From Piscicola geometra (Eukaryota; Annelida; Clitellata; Hirudinida; Piscicolidae): 64,000 bases of DNA. Under the pieces are notes generated by a model. That model was given only the letters and a program-made list of their open reading frames with translations. It searched no databases and was not told the origin of the DNA. Where the stretch lies: positions 3,157,772 through 3,221,771 of the forward strand of contig OX030959.1 in the NCBI GenBank assembly GCA_943735955.1, read 5' to 3'. This document shows, one piece after another, positions 46,201-58,842 of this stretch (positions are counted from its first letter, which is position 1; each line of letters starts with the position of its first letter). The position numbers and the translations under genes are program-made.

Positions 46201-47954
46201 AGGGGTGGGATAATTTACTATCTTGACTATATGCCATTGTCATCATCATCATCATCATCATCATTGCTTACTCAGTTATCATTTTTATCTTTCCCATTGT
46301 TGCCACCATCATCTTTGGATTTATCATCTCCATCATCTTTGAATTTATCATCTCCATCATCTTTGGTTTAATCATCATCATTATCTTTGGCTTTATCATC
46401 ATCATCATCATCACCACCACGACAGCGAGTTGGACGATCAGGAGGAGCTATTTGAGCACATTCTCAAATCGGAGGCTGACTTGACCAGTGTTGACTGGGA
46501 AGGCATTGGAACGGAGGCCAAACAGCTGGTCGCTTCGATGTTGCTCAAGGACCCGGAGGCCAGACCGACTGCCCGGCAGGTTTACGACCATCCGTGGGTC
46601 AAGGTTCGTTGGTGTAGGGATGATGGGTGGCTGGGTGCTGATGATGCTAGTAACGATGGTGATGGAGGCTGGGTGGATGGGTGTGGGTGTGCTTTAGAAA
46701 GTGTTGAGGATGGATGAGTGGCAAGAAGTGCTCGGTGCTATGGTGGCATGTGATTGTTCTCTCAATCCAACAGAGACACCGAGACTCACAGACCGCTTCA
46801 AGCTCTGGCAAGGAGGAGAGAGTCGAGAAGGTTCATGATGTTGTGGTCAGTTTGCGCGTGTTCTTTATTCTAAATGACTTTTCTCACTCACTCACTCACT
46901 TCTACTCTTTCTCACTCACTCACTCACTCCTCCCCTTCTTCAGGCTCCAGTCTCAGATGATGCAACGATGAGTGAGCATGGCAACAAAAACCTCCATCTC
47001 GCCTCCAACAACAACTCCCCCATCCAACAAAACTCCTTTACTGGATCTGATATCCATGACGTCACTTTGCAAGGCAATACTAGTACTACTACCAGTGCTA
47101 ATTATAGTACTACTACTACTATCAGCACCACTAACAGCTTCAGCATCGGTTCCAGCGACAGTACAGATGATGCAGTACTTTCTCGTCTAGACAGTCTGTC
47201 TATGAGTGGTACTGATGATGATCCCATGTCCATCAGCAATAACATCATCTTCAACATCACCAGTAATAATAATGCCGTTGCTAAGTATGGTGATGATGAT
47301 GATGATGATGATGGAGTTAATGGTAATGATGATGATGTTGTTCTAGTTAATGGTGGAGATAATGATGATGATGGTAGCAGTACTATTAGTAGCATCGCAA
47401 GTACTAATACTACGCTGACTGCTAACGCTAGTATTACTAACGATAATATGCATGATAAGGATGAAGGTGGGGGTGGTGATGATGATGATGATGATAATAA
47501 AGATGACGGTGTTGATGATGATCATAGTGATGATGAGTATGAAGAGGTTGGCGATGTTGGTAACCACGTGAAGAACCATAAAGGAGGGGGTGCTGATGAT
47601 GATGATGTATCAGACGGAAATGAGAATGATGCCTGTAATGGTAATAGTCGTGAAGATGTTGATGATGATGATGACGACGGTGTGTACGATGACGTGTGCG
47701 AGAGCTTTCCAGACGAGTATTTAATGGAGATTGCCGATGATGATGACGTAGCGTGGTTCGACGCCGAGAGGGGGGACAAACACTGTGGCAACAAGTACAG
47801 CAACCACAACTCCACCACCAACATCAGCAACTCCCATAACGGAAGCCTCCACGCCTACTACATCCCGAGCAGCAAGAGTAGCAACCACCTTAGCAACGGA
47901 GTCGACGATGCGTTGACCGCCCAAGTCCTACCCGCACTTGATCTTACCTGGTGA
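43238..47954 (+). CDS. DCLK: Doublecortin-like-kinase catalytic unit (CaMK-type Ser/Thr kinase)
   Basis: Exons 43220-43350 (first ATG 43238), 43547-43724, 43988-44134, 44321-44787, 46067-46144, 46426-46603, 46774-46845 and 46944-47954 join in phase to give 747 residues. Kinase hallmarks: G-loop GTGKFAVV (25-32), YALK with K47, HRDIKPENI (137-145), DFGLA (272-276), GTPAYVAPE, then [24 protein letters not shown] and a DHPWVK end. The text is closest to DCLK1-3. About 110 His/Asn-rich residues are inserted between the catalytic loop and DFG. The last exon is an Asp/Ser/Asn-rich tail of about 336 residues, largely GAT repeats. The first exon follows an acceptor (TAATTACAG), so an upstream exon, a trans-spliced leader or a link to the doublecortin unit must exist. 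CA-, CAT- or ACTC-rich repeats precede most acceptors. Confidence 0.9.
43726..43831. repeat. 22-bp tandem repeat starting at a donor site
   Basis: Nearly five copies of a 22-bp unit containing TATGTGTGTATAGCTCTTTG, starting one base after the end of kinase exon 43547-43724 (AAT|GTATGT). Each unit repeats the GT-rich donor-like core. The intron's other end is CA-rich (CAACACCAACAACTCTGCCAAAG). Confidence 0.88.
44788..46066. other. Long kinase intron, G-rich start and C-rich end
   Basis: Starts GTGAGTGAGGGGGTCGAGG and stays G/T-rich for about 400 bases (GGTGATGGTGGTAATG-type repeats at 45110-45230). It becomes mixed, then ends in a C-rich stretch (CGCCCCCCCCTTCTCCCC near 46010) and CTCCAACACACAG. 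No exon recognised. Confidence 0.7.
46221..46424. repeat. (CAT)n repeat ending at an acceptor
   Basis: CAT trinucleotides, partly in a larger TTATCATCTCCATCATCTTT pattern, fill this kinase intron and end in CACCACCACGACAG, the acceptor of exon 46426-46603. The intron's donor side is GT-rich with a run of 12 G near 46186. Confidence 0.88.
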
Positions 47955-47961
47955 TTACGAT

Positions 47962-48297
47962 ATACATGCATACGTACATACGTACATACATACATACATA
48001 CATACGTACATACGTACATACATACATACATACATACATACATACATACATACATACATACATACATACATACATACATACATACATACATACGTACATA
48101 CATACATCCATACATACATACATACATACATACATACATAAATACATACATACATACATACATACATACATACATACATACATACACACATACATAAATA
48201 CATACATACATACATACATACATACATACATACATACATACATACATACATACATACATACATACACACATACACACATAAACACACACACACAAAC
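47962..48297. repeat. (TACA)n tetranucleotide microsatellite
   Basis: About 80 copies of TACA/CATA with scattered CGTA variants, starting a few bases after the kinase stop codon (47952-47954), so probably in its 3' UTR. Tetranucleotide frames give spurious His/Thr/Tyr or Cys/Met/Tyr peptides. Confidence 0.95.
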
Positions 48298-50363
48298 AGT
48301 TTTTTTGATTGGCAAACGCGACTGTTTTTGCTTCAATATTTATTTGAAAAATTACTTCTTTTCAGTTCGACTTTCGTGAATTTTAAGTCTTGCTTGTTTC
48401 ATCGCCGCTTGATTCAGTGTGTCCTCGTTGGTTTCTTTCAAAATGTTGTCTTGTGTAAACTCTGAACAGAAACTCTTACTAGGGAAATACCCTTGGTAAA
48501 TCGGTTTTAATTATTCATTGTCCCGTGATTGTTTTAGCTGATAATATCGCTTAATAATAATAATTGATTGATGCTTAATTGATTCCACTTAACTTTATTA
48601 GTCACTTTGATCGTAATTTAGGGTATTTATAATCTACTTAATGATTATAGTCTGTCCGTATATATATACATTTAGAAAATAAATAGATTCCGACCAATAT
48701 ATCAGTTGCACGTAGGCGTAGTTAATTACACAAGCAGGCAGGCATTAGGGATAGAAATCTTATTCTAAGACAGTGGCGAAATGCTCGTGAATTCACCTGT
48801 AGGAATGCATGAGAAATTCATGATTCGTTCGTGTGTAGTGGATCGATTAATCAACTAGTCTATTCCGTGCGTGTGTGTGTTTGTGAGGTAGTGGTGAGTA
48901 GAAAGAAGCCTTTCGGTTTGGTCCACCTCATTCAGCTGCTACACTTCGAATACACTCAACAACTAAAAAAGAACTGCAAAGGACATCATTAAGAAATGAT
49001 GTCTTTTTAATCAAAAAGTCATTTTTATATGATCATGTCAAATTAGAATTGGCTACAGATGTAACTCTTATTATTACTCTATTTGGTATTATTAAGAAGT
49101 TTAATAACAATTTGTTTGATATTTTTAATAATTTTTTTTGATTGATTGGAATTAACTACAGAGATCGCTACAGTTTTTTTAATTTTTTCCAAGTCGAAAT
49201 GACATTTGTTAGTACACTGGCATACAATTATTTTCAAATTTGAATTCTCTCTCTTGTTTTAATGTAACTAATGAAATTAAGATTCGCACCACATCTCAAT
49301 TTTCGTAATGATCTGTCAACTTTCTAGCATAGTTTCAAGCATCTTTGCTCTTTCTCAATACTTCGCCTAGTAATTGACATCGTTGACACTTGCTTAAAAT
49401 ACTTTCAAACATTTCGTGCGTCCCTGAAAAGAAGCCTTTTGACCTCTTAGCTGCACCCACTAATTGAAGATGACTACTAAACCTCCTTACTAATTTCATA
49501 ATAAATAAGTAATTTTCAATTAAAACAGTCTCCTTCAATAGTTAATCTTCATACAATATTTTTCAATCATTGGTGGCTGATAAGATATTGTCCTGTAGCA
49601 CTGTGCTTTGATAATCATCTATTGATTCGTCCCTTGCTTCAATGAGATATGGTGCCCTCAGATCTGACTTGTGGCACTCCATGCATAATCTGTTGGCACT
49701 TTTCTATTTTCGTGCTTTTATAACATATTGAAATACTATAAAAACTTTCTTAACGTGGAGGTTTATTCAAAATGGTTTATATTTTAATACAAATATGGTT
49801 TATAATTTAATACAAATATGGTTTAAATTAGAAAAATATTGATTTACTTCCACATTGCTACATTTGCCACTTTTGTAGTAACTGTTAATAATAAGAATAT
49901 AATTTCAAATAGTCATAAGTATTTCGTGAAGCCAAAGTGTTAATTGTCAGGCTTGCATAGAATTATGACACAGATTTGTCTTTAAAATAAAATGCATTTT
50001 TTATTTTCTTTGATTTAAAGGACTCGAATAATTTAGAGTGTTACACTTTATGGCTTCTTAAAATTAACACATTTTTGGTGCATTGAGTTGTAACTTTTTT
50101 TAGAATCTAATTTAGACCTAAATCTAATATTTTAAGAGCTCGTTCTAACGGACAGGTTGCTTAGGAACGAAATTATAAATATCTTTCAATGAGACCTTTT
50201 GCGAAAGGAATTAAAAACCTTAACTATTTTTATCAAAGTTTGCACTAAATATACTAAAAACTGAAAAAATACTTTCAGCAATAGTAATAAATAAAATACA
50301 ATTTATTTCTTGAACGCATCCAATGATATTATAAAATGGCATTCACTATATTTATTTGAAAAA
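48298..50363. other. Intergenic, AT-rich, no gene seen
   Basis: No exon with both splice signals and family resemblance was found on either strand. Short open frames are at chance level. Confidence 0.6.
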
Positions 50364-50666
50364 CATGGGCAGCGATCCGGGGGGAGTCTGGACTCCCCCA
50401 CTTTTTTGTAGTGAAGGGGTCCGCCTTAATGTGGACTTTTTTCAATTAAAACATTTTTAACTCTTGTTTTGATGCGAACATAATCGTCAAACATGGCATA
50501 AATCAGAATTTTTATATATGAATACATCGTAAGTTATAGTTATAGCTGTCTAAAACATAACTATTCTTTGCTTACTTAAATATTCGTAGAAAAACATAAA
50601 TTAAAAAATCTCTTAAGTGGGAGTAGGAAGGGTGCGAACCCCAAGACCCCCCCAAGATCGTCCATG
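50364..50666. mobile_element. MITE-like element with imperfect terminal inverted repeats
   Basis: The left end CATGGGCAGCGATCCGGGGG and the reverse complement of the right end, CATGGACGATCTTGGGGGGG, align with small gaps over about 25 bases. Both continue into GTCTGG/GTCTTGG. The roughly 250-base interior is AT-rich and non-coding. The GC-rich ends stand out from the AT-rich surroundings. The size (303 bp) fits a non-autonomous DNA transposon. No clear target-site duplication was seen and no second copy is in the window. Confidence 0.5.
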
Positions 50667-53600
50667 CCGGTTAAGGCTCCCACAATATTTGCAACAGATC
50701 GCCGCTTCGGTTGAAAAAGTTGATAAATTTCTTTATAAGCTCATTTTTCAAAATGGTTCTATAGACTATATTAACCTATAATTCATAAGAAATTAATTAA
50801 TTTCCTATATTTTCCTCTGCGTGAAGACTCATATTTTCAGTATACTATCATAAAACCTTCGTTTTATTTTATGAATAGCGCCAAGCTTAATAATTCCGAG
50901 AATATCCTCATTAGTTGCCTTCTATCGAGCATTTATTCCATGCAACGGCAGCTTACCGCCATAAAAATCGATACGCTTAAAACTGCAGACACATTCTGTA
51001 CGGTTGCTTCTTCCAGCGTGTGTGTGTGTCTTTGTGTTTGTGTGTGTGTGTGTGTGAGTCCGTGTGTATGTATGAGTGAGTGTTCGTCTGCGTATAGACC
51101 TTCACGCAATTTTTTGTATTTTTTCTTTATGTGCCTATTTTTATTGCCGCTCGATCTAAAAAAGAGGTTAATCTTGTTTTCATCTGGAAAAATTGTGATG
51201 AAGGATGAAATGAAATAGATGAATAATTTTTCCCGCTTAAAGTGAGCCATGCAATTGGAAAAGTATTATAATCCAGAGGGAATCACACTCGAAAGAGAGT
51301 TGATTAAAGTTTTTATGCGTTTGTTAATACTTTGTAAAAATAAAGTCGAAGCCAGTGAGTTTCAACTAATTTATTTGCATTATCATCGACAGTTTAATAA
51401 AAATTCAAAAAATTCAATCAAAACCAAAAATCCATTATATCAAGTAGAATTTGCATAAATTCAATGAATATCACTTAGCATCGAACACACAAATAAATGC
51501 TAGAAAACAGACACGCAACATATAAACGTACGAGCATCACAAAAGAATCAATAAGGAAAATTACTTTTGCTCGAAACGGACGTTAACTACAAATAAAAAA
51601 ATCTCTAAAACCTAAATCAAGGTTGAGTAATGGCGTATTGAATCTACGTGCTTTGCAAAGCGTTGAGGGCGTATCTGGCATACTGTATTTAAGGTTAATG
51701 GATTTATTATGCGTGAGTATCTCTACAGCACAATGCGTTTAAGGTAGCCATGCCGTGATTAATATTACTAATACTGTGACTGCAATGTGATCTAGAAGCT
51801 GAATGAGTAGAATTTTATATGAAATTGGAATATAAAAACACACTTCGAAAAATAATAAAGAAAATCAGGATTTTAACAATGATAATGAAAGGATTAAAAA
51901 TAACTCCTTCGATAATTCTTTCTCTAAATAGCTCTACTTTTAATTAAAATTCATTAACGAGGTCGTTATAACTTTCCATAATTAGAAATAGTTTTTAGTG
52001 CATTACATAATAATGGAATTATTTAAGTTTTTCATACATGGGTTAGTTTAGACTATTTAACATTTCTATAATGAAGTAAACGACATCTGTTTTTATTGTA
52101 GTTTTTAATCATAATCAAATTGAAAAATAGTTTTTAAAATAAAAATAACTTAGAATGACTATTTTTAATCGTAATTAAATTAAAAATAGTCTTTTAAAAA
52201 ACATAAACTTGGAAAAAATATTTTTGTCTTATTAGACGCAATATCAATGAATATTTCGAAACGTTTCAGAAAGAATAATTGTGTTCCAAAATATGCTTTT
52301 GTTGTCAGGCGCATGCGACCAAGAAGCCTTCATCTGTCGATCAATACCCGTGCGCAAACTGCCAGTCATCCTGCCTTCGACCTCATTGTCTTCATTACTT
52401 CACTGAGTCCTTTATAATAAATAACTTAAATTATTAACATTTACTTTTCTCCCATTGTCTGGAGCTTCAACAACTTTCAAGGTCTGCTAGAAGCAAGATG
52501 GGGACAGAAAGCAATTCCTAAATGAGCATAAAAGTGAAGATTTGTTCCAATTCGCGATAAAATATTCTGAAACAACACCAAAATAAATTTTAGAAGCGAA
52601 AGTCAATAAATTATTCTAAATAATAACTTATTTAGAGTTATGAGAAATAACATTTTAGACACTAGCCAAGCTTTTCTTTCGCTTTTGAATTGTTATTTAA
52701 AATAAATAATAGCAATTTTCACAAAATTCTAAAAATTCAAGCATCAAATGAAATAATAAGCATCGAAAATATCCCAAAAAACAAAGGCAACAAAATACAC
52801 GTTTTTAACCTTTGTTGGCATCAACTACGAATCTCATAGAATATTGACTAGAAATTAATGCATACGCTTGATGCATGAGCAACTTTATACTTGGCAAGTT
52901 CTAAAAGTTCTATTATTTCTATTTCAATAAACATTCAAGACATATAAGGTTTTTAGTATTACTATTGTACTAAGTAAGAGTTTTTTCTAATTCATTTTCC
53001 GGGTTCAAGAAGCATAGCCGCAAACGTCTATCAACTAATATATAAATTAATAAATAAGTAAATAAAAATTAGTAGGGGAGTAATGAGTATAAAAGTTATA
53101 TGATATCAAGGAACAAAAAGAAAATGTGGAATGATTGTTTAAAAAGACATTAAATTCTTTTCAATTAAAAAACTGCAAATATAGGGAAACTTGGGACAGA
53201 CTATACAAATAGGGCTTACCTGAAAATAAAAAATAAATGATGCTTTTTAAATATATTAAAATTAATTTGAGCCATCACGAATTGCAAAGATTTTATGATG
53301 AAATTCTACAGCTATTTGAAGGTAGCCTAAAATTTTTAATGCAAGCGATAAACGTGTGCAAGTATTTGTAAGAATGTTTTGTTGTAAGGTGATGAAATGT
53401 AGGAAAGTGAGCGAAGAAAATGTCATGAATATGATTTAGATTTCAATAATAATCGTAAAAATAATTTATATAGTAAAACCCGCCAGTCTTTCGCCCTATC
53501 TAGCTAAGCTAGATTCTAGCTAATAACCTTAAAAATCCAATAGTACTATTATCATATAAGAACCATTTTTTATTCGCATCATGCCTTAAAATTTCGAATA

Positions 53601-53870
53601 TTAGAGATTTGAAAGTGAAAATCCAACATGGAATATTAAAAACTCTTTCCGCTAAATCACACTAAACCTTTGTTTAGCAGACTCCCAGAAACGGTACAAA
53701 TCCCATCAGAACGACTGTTAAGCGTGCGTACAGGCCGTGAGCAGCACTTGGAGGACCTTCCAGTGCTAAAGCCCTCACTGTAAGTGATAAGATTGAAATT
53801 CAGCTAGATAACTAAAATGTTATTTATAATTTAAATAAATTAAACTCTAAATAGAAATATTTAGATATTT
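50667..53870. other. Intergenic, AT-rich
   Basis: Contains a TG-rich microsatellite at about 51019-51080. No gene recognised. Two weak open frames near 50871-51460 lack family resemblance and codon bias. Confidence 0.55.
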
Positions 53871-53876
53871 TTATTC
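53871..53876 (-). terminator. Poly(A) signal AATAAA of the Ig-domain gene
   Basis: AATAAA on the minus strand about 89 bases beyond the stop at 53965. Confidence 0.55.
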
Positions 53877-53964
53877 AAGTAAATAAACTCTAAAATGATA
53901 ATGATCCTTAAATAATGTGTACAAATCTAGCTTGAAATGCAGCCACAATTCTTAAAACTAAATT

Positions 53965-56089
53965 CTATTTAAAAAAAAACAAGTCGAAATGGATCGTACA
54001 TTGGTTGATATGAATGTTGTAGTGTGTTACTCCGAGGCTGTTGGACGCGACCAGGGTGTAAGTGCGGAAGTGCTGAGGAAACAGATGACCAATGCTGAAC
54101 ACCATTAGTTTTGCATTCTCGTCTTCTTTCTGAAAATTGTGATTTGCAGTATACATATAAAGTAAATAATCTGTTCATTTAGGGATTTTAAAAAGTAAAT
54201 AATGTAAAAAAATCTATTTAATTTTAATTTATTTAAACAATTCCCAAAATCTACCAAACTACTCTAAACCAATTTCCACCCATTTTACATCATCTTGCAC
54301 TCTGAGACGGTGGTTCCCCTTCATTTCATTAACTGACAACTCAACCGTTGCTCCTCCGGCTTTTTTCCACTGCAAGGTCACTTTCTCGACCGAGGGGAGA
54401 CCTAGCACTCTGCACTTGATGGCGAAGTTGCCTTGGTGGAGGTGTGCATCGTAGTTCTGTTCTTTATTGCCCTTATCTACCACTATAGTCCCACCGTCGC
54501 ACATAAATTTTGGCTTATCTGTGAAAGAGGTAAGAAGAAGTAAATTACTTAAAAATATTTTGTGAGTTTTTAAAGGGTTGGTTTATGTAAAAAACGAATG
54601 TTTTTAAGCAAAAATGTATGAAAATGGTTTCATTATTGAATAGTTCAAACATCCGTAGAGGTTGACTCTGATGCTGGTGTTGCCATGGTACAAGCTACCT
54701 CCTTCTTCTCCTCCTGGGTACTCAACCACGCAAGCCAGTGACTTTTGGTCAAACTCATGAAAAATCTCAAGATTGGCAGCTGAAAGAAGTATGTCATAAA
54801 ACAGCTCCGAGATGAAACCTTTGGATTGTTGGTGGTTTAGATTTAGTTTCCTGGTTAGTTTGATTGACTTTTCGAATCTATCGCTGATGTCCTTTTGGCC
54901 CAGCATGATGGAAACGTGAGGGATGGGGTAGGCTTTGTTGATGACGCAGGAGAAGTGGCGTTTTTCATCTTCTTGGAAGTGAACTTTTTCTTTGTCGTGG
55001 TAGATGGACGCTTCACTGTGTTCCAGGTTGGAAGACTTCAGTAGGATGGTCTCTGGCTCGGCTTTGAAAGGAATCAAGTATAACTAGTAATTTAAAAAAA
55101 ATTGTGCTTAAACAAATCTATAATAATTATTTAACTGTAATCTTTCGATGGAAGTATCCACTGTTAACTCAAAAACTATCAATAGTGATTTTTACTTAAA
55201 AATATATTTAAAAGACTAAAACATTCAAGAATTCACCAATAACGTAGAGAGGCTTGAAAACTCCAACGTTGTTCTGCACCAGTCTGCAGCCGATTTGTCC
55301 AGAGTCGGTGGTCTGAAGGTCTGGAAGGAATTTGGACTTAAATAAATTTTAATAAAAGACTGAAAATATATTTTTAAAAAAAGTGAAACGTTGAACTTCT
55401 ATATAACTTGTATTACGGTAAAAAACACCATTATCTTCGACCATTTGTAATTTTGGAAGCTTGGTGTTATCCTTCGTCAATATTGTCGCAGGATATAATC
55501 TTCGATTTTGGAACACCATAATTTAAAAAAATGTTTTTTTGGCTCATTTTTTGAACATAACTTTTTAGGCGTTTATTTAAAAACTCGAATGTCTAGTGTG
55601 GCAATTATTGCAGCTAATAATGACTGGTTGAAATAAGATCTCTAATTTTTGTAAAATTAATTATTTAAAAATAATTATACGGAGGAAAAGGTTTGAGCAA
55701 GTTTCAATATTAAAATAATATATTTAAAAATGGGTTATTATTAAATTAAGAGCAATATGTTTAACTTAAAAAACTTTATCTAACCTGACACTTTGAGTGT
55801 GTATGTTCTTTTATTCTTCTTGTTTTCGAACTTGTTCTTCACCACTTCATACTTCTTCCAGACCCTGTACTTCTCATGCACCAAATCATTCTTGCCTATC
55901 TCGTAATCCCTTTCTTCCACCACACTCCCCGTTATGTTCTTCTCTCCTTCCAGCCTCTGCACCCACACCACATCCACTTCCGCTGATGAATTCTTGGTAG
56001 AAATGATGGTGCAAGTCACCCGAGCCTCTCCGCCTATCTTCGCCCAGCCTGGAGTAACGTCGACACTCACCTTAAACTGTCCACGGGCA
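53965..56089 (-). CDS. Immunoglobulin-domain protein (5' exons not found)
   Basis: Five consecutive exons join in phase: 56089-55785, 55320-55237, 55061-54651, 54518-54280, 54129-53965 (stop). Three Ig-like folds are visible. The first has ARVTCTI, a Trp in VVWVQR and the DSGQIGC return strand. The second has HFSCVI and KSLACVVEY. The third has FAIKCRV, LQWKK and the closing FRTYTLVASNSLGVTHYNI, the typical Y-x-L-x-A-x-N-x-x-G strand. The frame starts in the middle of a codon at 56089, so at least one upstream exon with the signal peptide is missing from this reading. No transmembrane segment follows the last Ig domain, so the product may be secreted or GPI-free. It could be a cell-adhesion or immune-type protein; the family cannot be named. 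Confidence 0.75.
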
Positions 56090-56182
56090 CTGTCTGTGTG
56101 TTTGTGTGTGTGTCTGTCTGTGTGTCTGTGTGTGTGTCTGTGTGTGTGTGTCTGTGTGTTTTGTGTGTGTGTGTGTTTTGTG
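56090..56182. repeat. GT/GTCT-rich microsatellite forming a minus-strand acceptor
   Basis: On the minus strand this is (CA)n with CAGA interruptions, ending in CACACAGACAG, the acceptor of Ig-gene exon 55785-56089. Confidence 0.88.
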
Positions 56183-58842
56183 TTTATTTTGTTTGGGTTT
56201 CAAAGACCCTTAGCTAGAATTGTTAGTTGAAAAGGGGAAAAATTCAGAGTAAGGGCTGGGCTTATCAATCTTAAAGCTTCAGTATAATTTCTTTCTAAAA
56301 TAATTGTTAAAAAACTAATAATATTTTTTTATTGCGACGATCTTTGAGTATTTTTAGAGGATTAATTGTTTTTCTAATCAGTTTTTCTTTTTTGGAAATA
56401 GGTATATTTTTAGTTTGAAGGTCATGGCATAGCCAAGAGCCCTCTTGAAGAATGTCAATAATTAAAGGTTAAATCCACTATAAAATGTTATTTTGTCAAT
56501 CGTTTTGCGTCTTAGATTTTTTTATTTTAAAAAAAATTATACAAAGCAGAGTAGCTTTGCAAAAAGGTTAATTGGAAGTATTTTTTTGCATGAATTATAG
56601 AATTCACATCAGGTGAACCCTTAGTAAAACATTACTGTAAATAGCAATAAATATCAAGGATTCAATTAATTCAATGTCTTATAATTATATTAAAGTTTCA
56701 TAAAATCAGCTTATTCAAGTCATAATACTTTATATTTTTTAAAAATTAAAGTTTTTCTGTCATAAAGTTAGTTTTTAAAGATTAGACTTAAACAGTCTGC
56801 TTCAAGACTTTCTCCGTATAAAAAATTTTAATGTAAAAAATGACAAATTATTTTCTATATAATCTTTCCTATTGTAACAAAAACTAACTTGCTAACGCCA
56901 GAAGCATGAGAATTGATAACTTTTGAAACATTTTTTCAATATTTTTGAAAAACCTTTTTGGGAAAAAGAATTTATAATCAACTTGGTAACCCCTTTCGTA
57001 AACCAAGTTTTTACGAATTAGAGAATTTTCAAGATGTTTTATTTATGAATTTCAAGTTTTCTGTATAATTTAACACTTTTTAAAATGTTTTTTCCTTTAA
57101 TTGAAACTTTCCAAAACGTTCGATTTAATACCAGAAATCAACATTTTTATATAACCTCTTTTCTTTTGAAAAAGTATTAATCAATAGTAATTATTTCAAC
57201 GTCAAACAGCAATTTTGCATTAAAAGAACTTTTATTTAATTACTTTTTCATTAATATTCCCTCTGTTCAATGACGAATTGCTTCCATCACTAGGTGACTT
57301 CCATGTATCCATATTATGAAGCGTCTACATAAACAATGCTCTCTTCCTTCTTTTCCACATCTCTTTTTTCTTTTTATTGTATTTAATTTTTATTTTTCTA
57401 AATAAACACTTTCTTTCTTTTTTCGAAGAATTGAAGCCCTCTTAAGCCAGAATAGGAGCCAAAGCTTTTGAAAAGAACATGTCGTCTGCGTGGTCGAAAC
57501 GATTGCTAAAGCCTTTACCTCAAAAGCTTCTTCATTTTTTTACATTTCTTTTTTGTTTTTTGTTTTTCCATGCTTTTTTTTTTTCTAGTTAAGAAAAGAA
57601 TAAAAAAGCTTCAGCATTCATGAATGCAGTCACAACGTAATGACAAAAATTTATTTTGTACTTTTTTGTCTACCAATAATATTAGTATTCTAAATTTTTT
57701 TACTTGTAAAAAACTATCAATGAGTAGGATTATTTAATTGTTGAAATATTTTTACATTTTTAATGTTCAAAGATTGTGCTGTTAATTTTACTTTTTTTTT
57801 AAATTTTGCATATTTAACTTAAATAAAAATTCCTGAATTTTGTTTGCATAACTTATCATTGTTGTGACACTTCTAAAATAGAAATAAAAATGTTTCATAA
57901 CTTTATTTGACTAAAGCTTTCAAATAATCTGCTAAAAAAATAAAAATAGCAAGACAAAAATCATTTAAATATCTGAAATGCTATTTCATTTATATAATAT
58001 CAACTCAGCTAATAACAACTAGTTTTCAAATATATTTGTTTTCATGAACAAACGTTTGCCAATATAAACAAACGAGTCGTTAGATGGTAGTTGAAGGGAG
58101 CGAAGAGATCAGTGAGTTTTAATGCAGTGACAGCAGTGGCTTGAGCGGTAACATAGGAGTAATATTGATACAACTAGAAATACCTAAGACATGAGAGAAT
58201 GCAAACGAAACTAACAAAAAGAAATAGGTTTGTGAGGAGCTGTGAAAACAGCGCAGTTAGAGGAAAAACGAATGTATTAGTAGATGAGTTCAACTAGAAT
58301 TAGTTGTCGAGTAGAATACAGACCGAAACACAGTCAATAACATTCTGCCCTTCAAATGCAAAATGGACGCTAATTTGAAATTGAAAGCATCTAATTATGC
58401 AGGTTTTATGTCATTCATTCCGTTACCACAGTGAATAAAGAAAAATCAGAAAGTTGTTTCTATGGCAATATATATAGGAATTTATTATTTTTTGAAAGAT
58501 AAAAGACCTTTATTCTAATCAGGTATTTAGTCACATATATACTGCTTTTGGGAATACATAAAGATAAGAAGTTTGAGTGTAAAACTGTTCTGGGTTAGAA
58601 ATAAACGTAATACAGTCAACGTTTGATTATAAAATTAAGGGTTATCAAAATTTGTCTATTGTGTTGAATGATTGAGTGGTAGGAGTTCTTAGTGTAATCC
58701 AACTTTTGAAGTTCATAAATGTCGAAAATAGAGCAATTTGTTAAAAACTTATACATAACTACTTTTCGCTAAATTAAAAAATATTTCATAAAACCAGCAA
58801 GAGCTGGAATCTTTCTCAGACTACTTCACTTCGACTCTGAAA
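56183..58842. other. Long AT-rich stretch; may hold missing 5' exons of the Ig gene
   Basis: No convincing exon on either strand. The upstream Ig-gene exon(s) must lie here or further right on the minus strand. The end holds the 5' flank of the next gene, including an acceptor-like TTTCTCAG about 26 bases before its start codon. Confidence 0.5.

Noticed and set aside
47938..48379. Cys/Tyr/Met/Val- and His/Thr/Tyr/Ile-rich open frames on both strands
   Set aside because: Translation of a (TACA)n microsatellite after the kinase stop codon.
49335..49538. 67-codon minus-strand frame as a small protein gene
   Set aside because: No family resemblance, no clear 5' or 3' signals; length not unusual by chance.
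50871..51458. Two small open frames (115 and 69 codons) as a gene
   Set aside because: One crosses a TG microsatellite; neither has recognisable similarity or a convincing exon structure.
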